A stretch of 5,442 nucleotides of DNA, from the NCBI GenBank assembly GCA_003541895.1, contig DPLR01000516.1, forward strand, positions 1,545 through 6,986, given 5' to 3'. The notes under the pieces are model-generated. The model worked only from the letters and a program-made list of their open reading frames with translations, searched no databases and had not been told where the DNA came from. The DNA is from Cytophagales bacterium. GTDB taxonomy: Bacteria > Bacteroidota > Bacteroidia > Cytophagales > Cyclobacteriaceae. Both the position numbers and the translations under genes were made by a program. Below, one piece after another: positions 1-5,442 of the stretch; position 1 is the stretch's first letter; each line of letters begins with the position of its first letter.

Positions 1-26
1 CTTTTAACTTCTTTTAAACTTGGCAT
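1..26 (-). CDS. atpG: ATP synthase F1 subunit gamma, first 8 codons only (partial)
   Basis: The minus strand reads ATG at 26-24 and then encodes MPSLKEVK before the window ends. This is the typical start of F1 gamma, whose N-terminal helix begins M-x-x-L-K-E-V/I-(K/R)-x-R-I in many bacteria. Gamma is the rotating central shaft that couples c-ring rotation to catalysis in the alpha3beta3 head. The position fits: it follows atpA by 62 bp on the same strand, as in the standard atpBEFHAG order. The start has no Shine-Dalgarno sequence; the leader is A-rich (AAAAT directly before ATG). The identification rests on eight residues plus gene order. The rest of the gene lies beyond position 1. Confidence 0.88.
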
Positions 27-31
27 ATTTT

Positions 32-67
32 AATTTTCAATTTTCAATGCATCAATTGTCAATTGAT
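32..67. repeat. Imperfect heptad repeat and palindrome in the atpA-atpG gap
   Basis: On the plus strand the units are AATTTTC (32-38), AATTTTC (39-45), AATGCATC (46-53), AATTGTC (54-60) and AATTGAT (61-67), so an approximately 7-bp unit repeats five times. The right part, 51-67, is also a perfect palindrome: ATCAATTG, central T59, CAATTGAT. The tract fills most of the 62-bp spacer and ends five bases before the atpG start codon. With almost no loop and an AT-rich stem it would be a poor terminator. The function is unknown; it may simply be a low-complexity spacer. Confidence 0.7.
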
Positions 68-88
68 AATCGGCACATTGATCATTGA

Positions 89-1663
89 TTAATATTTTGC
101 TGCTAATTCTGTGGCTACTTTTTTCACTACTTCGGCATCTGCATCTTCAAATTTACCTACGCGGAAATTGTCGAGCACCTGCTTGTTCTGAAGCCTCATT
201 AATCCAATGAATTCTTTTTCAAATTCTTTCACTTTGTTCACTGGAATACGATCGATGTATCCGCGAGTAGAAGCAAGAATCATTGCTACCTGCTCTTCTA
301 CCGGCACCGGTGCATATTGAGGTTGCTTCAATACTTCGGTGTTTCTACGACCGCGTTCAATAGTCAATTTAGTAGCGGCATCAAGATCAGAACCGAATTT
401 AGAGAAGGCCTCCAATTCGCGGAACTGCGCTTGATCCAACTTCAAGGTACCAGCTACTTTCTTCATTGATTTGATCTGCGCTGATCCACCCACACGAGAT
501 ACTGAAATACCTACGTTAATGGCCGGACGAATACCTGAGTTGAATAAGTTGGTTTCGAGGAATATCTGACCGTCCGTAATTGAAATCACATTCGTGGGAA
601 TGTAAGCAGACACATCGTTCGCTTGCGTTTCAATGATCGGAAGAGCCGTAAGCGAACCACCGCCTTTTACCAAATGCTTGATGCTTGGAGGAAGGTCGTT
701 CATCTTTTTAGCGATCTCATCGTTGTTGATCACCTTCGCAGCACGCTCTAACAGGCGTGAGTGCAAATAGAACACATCACCAGGATAAGCTTCGCGACCC
801 GGAGGTCTTCTCAGCAAAAGAGACACTTCGCGGTAAGCAACTGCTTGCTTTGACAAGTCATCATAAATTACCAATGCTGGTCTTCCAGTGTCGCGGAAGA
901 ATTCGCCAATTGATGCGCCTGTAAATGGAGCAAAGAACTGCATCGGGGCAGGATCAGCCGCTGATGCAGAAACGATAACCGTGTATGCCATTGCTCCGGC
1001 TTTTTCTAAAGTAGAAGCAACACTCGCTACCGTTGACGCTTTCTGACCAACGGCAACATAGATACAGTACACAGGTTTACCTGCTTCGAAAAATTCTTTT
1101 TGATTGATGATCGTATCGATGGCAACGGCAGTCTTACCAGTCTGACGATCGCCAATGATCAACTCGCGTTGACCACGACCGATCGGAATCATTGCATCGA
1201 TAGCTTTGATACCGGTCTGAAGAGGCTCGTTCACCGGCTGACGGAAAATTACGCCAGGAGCTTTGCGCTCTAATGGCATTTCATAAAGGTCGCCACCCAC
1301 CGGGCCTTTGCCATCGATTGGCTCGGCAAGTGTATTTACAACACGGCCAAGCAAACCATCACCAACCTTTACAGAACCGATTTGGCGTGTGCGTTTTACA
1401 GTATCGCCTTCTTTAATTTCTTTGGATTCGCCCAAGAGTACAGCTCCCACGTTGTCTTCTTCCAGGTTCAACACAAGTGCCTTTACACCGTTTTCAAACT
1501 GGATCAACTCACCCGCTTGAACTTGAGTAAGTCCGTAGATACGCGCCACACCGTCACCAACGGTAAGCACGGTTCCAACTTCTTCGAGTTCGGCATCGGT
1601 GCGCGACTTCGACAATTGCTCGCGAAGGATTGCTGATATTTCTTCGGGTCTGATTTCTGCCAT
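89..1663 (-). CDS. atpA: ATP synthase F1 subunit alpha
   Basis: This is the full-length non-catalytic nucleotide-binding subunit of the F1 head (524 residues; the family is usually 500-530). The N-terminal beta-barrel covers about residues 25-95. The nucleotide-binding domain has a Walker A motif GDRQTGKT (171-178) and a Walker B segment LVIYDDL (264-270). The alpha/beta signature [10 protein letters not shown] is at 380-389, followed by Arg390, the arginine finger that reaches into the neighbouring beta catalytic site. The rest is the helical C-terminal domain. Between [10 protein letters not shown] (301-310) and [11 protein letters not shown] the loop [20 protein letters not shown] is several residues longer than the E. 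coli version, as is usual in Bacteroidota (from memory). The ATG at 1663 gives the expected [16 protein letters not shown] start. No Shine-Dalgarno sequence is present. It lies 35 bp after atpH and 62 bp before atpG. Confidence 0.98.
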   Translation of the reverse strand: MAEIRPEEISAILREQLSKSRTDAELEEVGTVLTVGDGVARIYGLTQVQAGELIQFENGVKALVLNLEEDNVGAVLLGESKEIKEGDTVKRTRQIGSVKVGDGLLGRVVNTLAEPIDGKGPVGGDLYEMPLERKAPGVIFRQPVNEPLQTGIKAIDAMIPIGRGQRELIIGDRQTGKTAVAIDTIINQKEFFEAGKPVYCIYVAVGQKASTVASVASTLEKAGAMAYTVIVSASAADPAPMQFFAPFTGASIGEFFRDTGRPALVIYDDLSKQAVAYREVSLLLRRPPGREAYPGDVFYLHSRLLERAAKVINNDEIAKKMNDLPPSIKHLVKGGGSLTALPIIETQANDVSAYIPTNVISITDGQIFLETNLFNSGIRPAINVGISVSRVGGSAQIKSMKKVAGTLKLDQAQFRELEAFSKFGSDLDAATKLTIERGRRNTEVLKQPQYAPVPVEEQVAMILASTRGYIDRIPVNKVKEFEKEFIGLMRLQNKQVLDNFRVGKFEDADAEVVKKVATELAAKY

Positions 1664-1665
1664 GG

Positions 1666-1696
1666 TATCGTTATTCGTTAATGGTTATCGTTATTC
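1666..1696. repeat. 11-bp direct repeat in the atpH-atpA gap
   Basis: TATCGTTATTC occurs at 1666-1676 and again at 1686-1696 on the plus strand, a period of 20 bp. GGT or GGTT precedes each copy, so the similarity extends slightly further. The two copies occupy nearly all of the 35-bp spacer, so the atpA leader on the coding strand is two GAATAACGATA blocks. There is no Shine-Dalgarno sequence. It may be a spacer duplication or a dispersed repeat family of this genome; the window alone cannot decide. Confidence 0.75.
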
Positions 1697-1698
1697 TT

Positions 1699-2259
1699 TT
1701 AAAATTCTTTGATGAATGGGTTTTCGCTGAAATTCACTTTTAGTGACTTCAATTTATTTTTGATGGATGCATCGATTTGACGATCGCCTACATTTAAGAT
1801 AAAACCTCCAATCAACTCTTTATCGATTTTTGTTTCAAGTGCAACCTGCTTTTTGTTGCTCAGTTTTTTCACAATTGCTTCAATCTCATTCTTCAATGCC
1901 TGATCTACAGCAATAGTGGTGGTTACCGTTGCCTTCTCAATGCCTTTGAATTCGTTATATGCATTATGGAATTCAGCCGCAATAGATGGCAACAGTGGCT
2001 CACGGATTTTGTGCGTTAAGATGTCGATGATAGCGAACGTGAGCGAGTGAATTTTCCCTTTGAAAAGGATTTCAAGAACATCTCTTTTCTTTTCGTGCTT
2101 GATAATGGGGCTGCGAAGCATCATCAAAAAATCTCTATTGGTGCGGCAAGCATTATCAAACATTTGCATATCAGCATGCACTTGTTCCAATGCATTTTGC
2201 TCTACTGCCAAACCAAGCAATGATTTTACGTACCTCGAAGCTACACGTGATTCGGCCAT
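1699..2259 (-). CDS. atpH: ATP synthase F1 subunit delta (OSCP)
   Basis: The 186-residue protein matches the usual length for delta (about 175-190). Delta sits on top of the F1 head and ties it to the peripheral b stalk, acting as part of the stator. Residues 1-105 form the helical N-terminal domain, starting MAESRVASRYVKSLL, a typical family opening (ASRYAKALL-like). The C-terminal part carries the conserved family segment GGFILNVGDRQIDASIKNKL (151-170), including Asp159, Asp163 and Ser165. The start ATG at 2259 is separated by a single base from the atpF stop (TAA C ATG), which suggests translational coupling and equal supply of b and delta. No key segment is missing. Confidence 0.95.
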   Translation of the reverse strand: MAESRVASRYVKSLLGLAVEQNALEQVHADMQMFDNACRTNRDFLMMLRSPIIKHEKKRDVLEILFKGKIHSLTFAIIDILTHKIREPLLPSIAAEFHNAYNEFKGIEKATVTTTIAVDQALKNEIEAIVKKLSNKKQVALETKIDKELIGGFILNVGDRQIDASIKNKLKSLKVNFSENPFIKEF

Positions 2260-2260
2260 G

Positions 2261-2755
2261 TTAGTTTAGCTTGAGGTCTTTGATTAAAGTTTCAGTCAAT
2301 TCTCTTTGCGACTTATCGTCAGCAAGATTTTTCTTGATCAACTTCTCAGCGATTTCTAAAGAGAATTGAGCCACTTGAGCTTTCACATCGCTCAATGCAG
2401 CTTGCTTTTCAGAGTTGATGATGGCCTTGGCGTCTGCAATAATTTTGTCAGCATTTTTCTTGGCATTCGCCTGGGCTTCATCGTGAAGTTGATTGGCTGC
2501 TGTGCGGGCATCGCGCAAAATTTTATCGCGTTCTTCGCGAGCTTCTTTCAATAATTTTTCATTGTCTGACTTAAGTGCTGCCATCTCAGTCTTTGCCTTT
2601 TCGGCTGAGTCAAGTGCTTTCTGAATTGACTCTTCACGTTCCTTCAGTGAACCAAGAATTGGCTTCCACGCAAACTTGCCAAGTAAAAATACCAATGCTA
2701 AGAAAATGATGACTTGCCAGAAGAGAAGGCCTGTGCCAGGGGTTAAAAATTCCAT
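2261..2755 (-). CDS. atpF: ATP synthase F0 subunit b
   Basis: This is the peripheral-stalk subunit, normally a homodimer linking subunit a in the membrane to delta on F1. The 164 residues show the standard architecture: a short N-terminus, one membrane helix (about residues 9-28), the conserved FAWKPIL turn (28-34), then a long charged, Ala-rich helix predicted to form a coiled coil (about 38-145) and a short C-terminal delta-contact region. Only one b gene is seen here, so a homodimer is expected rather than a b/b' pair. The ATG at 2755 is preceded by an A-rich leader containing repeated AAAAC blocks (about 2760-2785) with no Shine-Dalgarno sequence, a pattern known in Bacteroidota. The gene follows atpE after 103 bp and precedes atpH by one base. 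Confidence 0.96.
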   Translation of the reverse strand: MEFLTPGTGLLFWQVIIFLALVFLLGKFAWKPILGSLKEREESIQKALDSAEKAKTEMAALKSDNEKLLKEAREERDKILRDARTAANQLHDEAQANAKKNADKIIADAKAIINSEKQAALSDVKAQVAQFSLEIAEKLIKKNLADDKSQRELTETLIKDLKLN

Positions 2756-2815
2756 GCTGTTCTGTTTTAGGTTTTGTTTTTGTTCACTCTCAATTTTCTC
2801 GAATAATATTTAAAA

Positions 2816-2852
2816 GAAAGGCCGCCAGGCCCATTGCCAAAGCGAGCCTTTC
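2816..2852 (-). terminator. Strong stem-loop just after atpE: partial terminator or mRNA processing/stability element
   Basis: Starting 6 bases after the atpE stop codon, the minus strand reads GAAAGGC (2852-2846), a bulged T, CGC (2844-2842), then GCG (2825-2823) and GCCTTTC (2822-2816). These arms pair over 10 bp with one bulge. An inner GGC/GCC pairing (2838-2836 with 2830-2828) can extend the fold around an AATGG loop. The hairpin is followed by TTTTAAATATTATT (2815-2802), an imperfect U-rich tract. Since atpF-atpH-atpA continue downstream, full termination is unlikely. Partial termination, or protection of the atpE mRNA 3' end, would help make c, which is needed in many copies per complex, in excess. 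The fold is read directly from sequence; the role is inference. Confidence 0.6.
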
Positions 2853-2858
2853 AATTTT

Positions 2859-3137
<279 letters not shown>

Positions 3138-4217
3138 CTAATGGTGATCGTCTGCAGTAGCCATACCAATGTAAAGCGAAGTGAACAATGCGAATACATA
3201 CGCTTGAATCCCGGCCACTAGCAACTCAATCAAATTAATAAACAACACAACCAGTGAAGCTCCTATTCCAACAAAGTAGCTGTGGAACATAAAGGTCATG
3301 CAAATCAAACTCAATAAAACAATGTGTCCAGCGGTGATGGCCACAAACAAACGAATCGTCAAAGCAAAAGGTTTGGTAAATACACCAATTAACTCAACTG
3401 GTAAAATAATAACACGTAAAGGAAGAGGCACTCCTGGTGTCCAGAAAATATGTTTCCAATAAGCTGCATTACCGCTAATATTAGTCATGAGAAACGTAAT
3501 GATGGCAAGTGTAGCCGTAACTGCGATATTGCCAGTTAAGTTTGCCGCCCCAGGCAACAAGCCCAATAGATTTCCAAAAAGTATAAAGAAGAAAAGTGTT
3601 AGAATATATGGCAAATATTTTTCGTAGTGATGACCAAGATTTGGTTTTACGATTTCATCGCGAACAAAAATCACAATAGGTTCAATGAATGACTGCAAAC
3701 CTTTGGGCGCTTTGCCCGGGTTTTTCTTATAGGAAGACGCGACAGAAAACAAAACATAACAAAGCAGAATCGCTGTAATGAACAGCATCGCTACATTTTT
3801 AGTAATTGATAAATTCAGAACCTTCTCTCCCGTTTCTGCAATAGCGATGTTTTTTCCACCATCCACAAGCTTGTATCCATTGTACTCTATTTCCTTGTGG
3901 TGCTCATCATAAAATTTCCCTGACGAAAAAATAGCGAGACCCTTCTCTTTTGAATATACTATTACTGGCAAAGGAAGTACCGTATGGTCAGTAAAATGCC
4001 ACACAGGCGCGTCAAGCACGTGCTCAATGATGGTTTCATTAGCATTGAATTTCTCAGGCTCAGCCGAATGACCTTCAGCCGAAGTAGAGTCGGCATGCAC
4101 TTGCGTGCTGTCTTTTTGGTTTTCTCCGGTATGCTGTGCCCCACCAGAAAGCGCGAACGCAGCTACAAATACTATGGATAAGATAACGGAAGTCGCTGAA
4201 AATAAAGGCTTTCTCAT
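3138..4217 (-). CDS. atpB: ATP synthase F0 subunit a, with signal peptide and periplasmic N-terminal domain
   Basis: Subunit a forms the two proton half-channels beside the c-ring. From the ATG at 4217 it has 359 residues, against about 270 in E. coli. Residues 1-27 look like a signal peptide (MRKPLF, a hydrophobic core, then SGGAQ). A soluble, presumably periplasmic region covers about 28-138 (His-rich, then PLPVIVYSKEKGLAIFSS). Membrane helices lie near 140-161, 201-222, 229-247, 268-312 (long or broken) and 315-349. Key residues are the essential Arg289 (E. coli Arg210), His298 and Glu331 (the swapped form of E. coli Glu219/His245) and Gln338 (Gln252). The usual Asn of RLFxN is Ala293. An in-frame TTG at 4250 would add 11 residues, but it overlaps the promoter -7 box and would spoil the signal peptide, so I prefer 4217. 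It is the first gene of the operon, 36 bp before atpE. Confidence 0.95.
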   Translation of the reverse strand: MRKPLFSATSVILSIVFVAAFALSGGAQHTGENQKDSTQVHADSTSAEGHSAEPEKFNANETIIEHVLDAPVWHFTDHTVLPLPVIVYSKEKGLAIFSSGKFYDEHHKEIEYNGYKLVDGGKNIAIAETGEKVLNLSITKNVAMLFITAILLCYVLFSVASSYKKNPGKAPKGLQSFIEPIVIFVRDEIVKPNLGHHYEKYLPYILTLFFFILFGNLLGLLPGAANLTGNIAVTATLAIITFLMTNISGNAAYWKHIFWTPGVPLPLRVIILPVELIGVFTKPFALTIRLFVAITAGHIVLLSLICMTFMFHSYFVGIGASLVVLFINLIELLVAGIQAYVFALFTSLYIGMATADDHH

Positions 4218-4247
4218 TGCGTGGGGCAGAACTTTTTTATGCGACTG

Positions 4248-4274
4248 CAAAAGTAAAAATTATCCTTACCCAAA
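4248..4274 (-). promoter_or_regulatory. Candidate Bacteroidota-type promoter for the ATP synthase operon
   Basis: The minus strand has TACTTTTG at 4255-4248, a perfect match to the Bacteroidota -7 consensus TAnnTTTG. A TTTG at 4274-4271 could be the -33 element, but the 15-base spacing is shorter than the usual 17-23. Transcription would start near 4240-4245, giving a leader of about 25 bases before the atpB ATG at 4217. This leader contains an A6 run and no Shine-Dalgarno sequence. The position directly upstream of the first operon gene supports the call; the short spacing lowers confidence. Confidence 0.55.
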
Positions 4275-4289
4275 AAAATCTTTGGATAA
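4266..4289 (-). terminator. Hairpin between recQ and atpB: possible recQ terminator
   Basis: On the minus strand TTATCCAAA (4289-4281) pairs with TTTGGGTAA (4274-4266) over 9 bp, including one G-T wobble, around a 6-base GATTTT loop. GGATAA and then TTTTT (4259-4255) follow, so the U-run starts about six bases after the stem rather than directly. TTATCC (4289-4284) can alternatively pair with GGATAA (4265-4260). The right arm contains the TTTG proposed as the atpB -33 element, so the structure could also be an operator or chance symmetry. It is the best candidate for ending recQ transcription before the ATP synthase promoter. Confidence 0.4.
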
Positions 4290-4302
4290 ATATTTGGAGT
4301 GA

Positions 4303-4332
4303 CTTTTCTCAGCGTGGCGCGCTTAAGAAAAA
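4303..4332 (-). other. Weaker interrupted hairpin downstream of recQ
   Basis: TTTTTCT (4332-4326) and AGCG (4323-4320) pair with CGCT (4314-4311) and AGAAAAG (4309-4303), giving 11 pairs with a small TA/G internal loop and a CGCCA apical loop. It lies about 30 bases after the recQ stop codon. No U-run follows, so it does not look like a classical intrinsic terminator. It might protect the recQ mRNA 3' end or act together with the hairpin at 4266-4289. Confidence 0.3.
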
Positions 4333-4362
4333 CCAGGCCTATGCAGCATTCTATCCGCGATT

Positions 4363-5442
4363 TTAATTAGCGTACTCGCTCAGGAATTTAATCCGCATCA
4401 AACGAATATCTTCTTCACTGTACCCTTTCAGTTCGGCCATGGCCTCAGACATACTGTCGGTTTCGCTATTGAGGAAGTAATCATAGATTTCATCCTGCTT
4501 GCCCTCGTCCAGCACATCGTCAATGTAGTAATCAACGTTTAACCGGGTACCGCTGTAGCAAATGTTTTCCATCTCAGAGAGGAGTTCATCAAAACTGAGT
4601 GCTTTGCTCTCGGCTATTTCTTCAAGGTCAACCTTGCGGTCGATTTGCTGGATGATGAAGATTTTTATTTTCGACTTGTTGACGGATGACTTAACCACAA
4701 CCTCTGCGGCTGTTTCTATTTCATTATCGTCAACATATTTTTGAATGAGCTCAATAAATTCTTTACCAAACTTATTCACTTTACCCATGCCCACCCCGTT
4801 CACTCCGGCTAGTTCGTCTTTCGTGGTTGGATAAGTGGTTGCCATTTCTTCCAGCGATGGATCTTGGAAGATGACGTAAGGAGGAAGATCTTTTTCTTTG
4901 GCTACTTTTTTGCGAAGCGCTTTGAGCATTTCAAACAACTTCACATCGTACGACTTAGAATTTATCGGGGTGCGCTCGCTCGACTCCTCTTCATCAATTG
5001 CGGTTGTAAAATCATGATCGCGTGCCAATTCTATTTCATGTGGCTTTTTCAAAAAGGCCAAACCCTTTTGAGTGATCTTCAATACGCCAATATTGTCAAT
5101 GTCCTTTTCAAGATATTGATAGATCAACGCTTGCCTGATCACTGATTTCCAAAAATCAGCATCTTCAGTATCGCCTTTGCCGTAAATGGGCAAATCGAAG
5201 TGCGCATAACTCTTTACATATTCATCTTCGGTTCCACGAATCACATTTACCAAATGCGCCAAGCCAAAGCGCTCGTTGGTCTGCTTTACTGCCTCCAAGG
5301 CAATTTTTACAAAGTCTGACCCTTCAAAACGCTCGCGTGGGTTCGTGCAGTTGTCGCACATGCCACAATTTTTCCCTATGTATTCTTCACCGAAATAATG
5401 TAGCAGTTGCTTTCTTCTACAAACCGGTGACTCCGCATAGAA
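4363..5442 (-). CDS. recQ: ATP-dependent DNA helicase RecQ, C-terminal part (5' end outside window)
   Basis: The last 359 residues are visible; the helicase core lies upstream of the window. The frame is open to the window edge. The visible piece starts within the RecQ zinc-binding subdomain: CRRKQLLHYFGEE at residues 8-20, then C26-G-M-C29-D-N-C32, giving all four zinc ligands (C8, C26, C29, C32). Next come the RQC winged-helix domain (about 43-132; NERFGLAHLVNVIRG, FWKSVIRQALI), an acidic linker, an HRDC domain (about 164-239; LPPYVIFQDPSLEEMA) and an HTH_40-like tail (about 257-357). RecQ unwinds forked and recombination DNA with 3'-5' polarity in repair and replication restart. The Met at 5361 is an internal residue of the zinc motif, not a start. 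The RQC-HRDC-HTH_40 arrangement is common in Bacteroidota RecQ. The gene ends 145 bp before atpB and appears functionally unrelated to it. Confidence 0.96.
   Translation of the reverse strand, partial: FYAESPVCRRKQLLHYFGEEYIGKNCGMCDNCTNPRERFEGSDFVKIALEAVKQTNERFGLAHLVNVIRGTEDEYVKSYAHFDLPIYGKGDTEDADFWKSVIRQALIYQYLEKDIDNIGVLKITQKGLAFLKKPHEIELARDHDFTTAIDEEESSERTPINSKSYDVKLFEMLKALRKKVAKEKDLPPYVIFQDPSLEEMATTYPTTKDELAGVNGVGMGKVNKFGKEFIELIQKYVDDNEIETAAEVVVKSSVNKSKIKIFIIQQIDRKVDLEEIAESKALSFDELLSEMENICYSGTRLNVDYYIDDVLDEGKQDEIYDYFLNSETDSMSEAMAELKGYSEEDIRLMRIKFLSEYAN

Noticed and set aside
1308..1636. Two overlapping plus-strand ORFs opposite the 5' part of atpA
   Set aside because: They are antisense shadows of the conserved alpha N-terminal region and resemble no family.
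3962..4302. Small ORFs on both strands over the atpB 5' end
   Set aside because: They overlap the signal peptide and periplasmic domain of atpB in other frames and show no protein-like conservation pattern; 4105-4302 also runs through the promoter.
4864..5145. Plus-strand ORF of 93 codons opposite recQ
   Set aside because: It lies fully inside the HRDC/RQC coding region, encodes a low-complexity Phe/Leu-rich protein with no recognisable motif, and has no promoter or leader signal.
5359..5361. ATG at 5361 as the start of a 332-residue protein
   Set aside because: The same frame stays open to 5442 and encodes the upstream half of the RecQ zinc motif (CRRKQLLHYFGEE...C), so this Met is internal and the gene is truncated by the window.

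Overview
The window is a housekeeping locus from a member of the Bacteroidota, probably Cytophagales-like; the family-level guess is inference. All genes lie on the minus strand, so transcription runs from high to low coordinates. Evidence for the phylum: ATP synthase subunit a carries a signal peptide and a periplasmic domain of about 110 residues; the alpha subunit has a short lineage-type insertion after the [10 protein letters not shown] segment; RecQ ends in an HRDC domain plus an HTH_40-type tail; no gene has a Shine-Dalgarno sequence; and a perfect TAnnTTTG promoter box precedes the operon. Base composition is moderate, in the 40s percent GC by eye.

Layout in transcription order: the 3' part of recQ (4363-5442, start outside the window); a 145-bp intergenic region with two candidate hairpins and the likely ATP synthase promoter; atpB (3138-4217), atpE (2859-3101), atpF (2261-2755), atpH (1699-2259), atpA (89-1663); and the first eight codons of atpG (1-26), cut by the window edge. 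Gaps are 36, 103, 1, 35 and 62 bp. The atpF/atpH pair is separated by one base (TAACATG) and is probably translationally coupled. The 103-bp gap after atpE contains a strong stem-loop. The atpH-atpA and atpA-atpG gaps contain short direct or tandem repeats.

Function: atpB, atpE and atpF encode the membrane F0 sector (a, c, b). atpH (delta), atpA (alpha) and atpG (gamma) belong to F1 and the stalk. The beta and epsilon genes (atpD, atpC) are not in the window; in Bacteroidota they are often at another locus. Subunit c has the proton-type pattern around its essential carboxylate (Glu63), so the enzyme is predicted to be H+-coupled. RecQ is a DNA repair helicase with no functional link to ATP synthase; the hairpin between them suggests separate transcription units.

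I found no undescribed system. The points most worth a second look are the Asn-to-Ala substitution four residues after the essential arginine of subunit a, the stem-loop after atpE, the promoter box that overrides the longest-ORF start of atpB, the repeats in the intergenic gaps, and the absence of atpI/atpZ-type genes just upstream of atpB.
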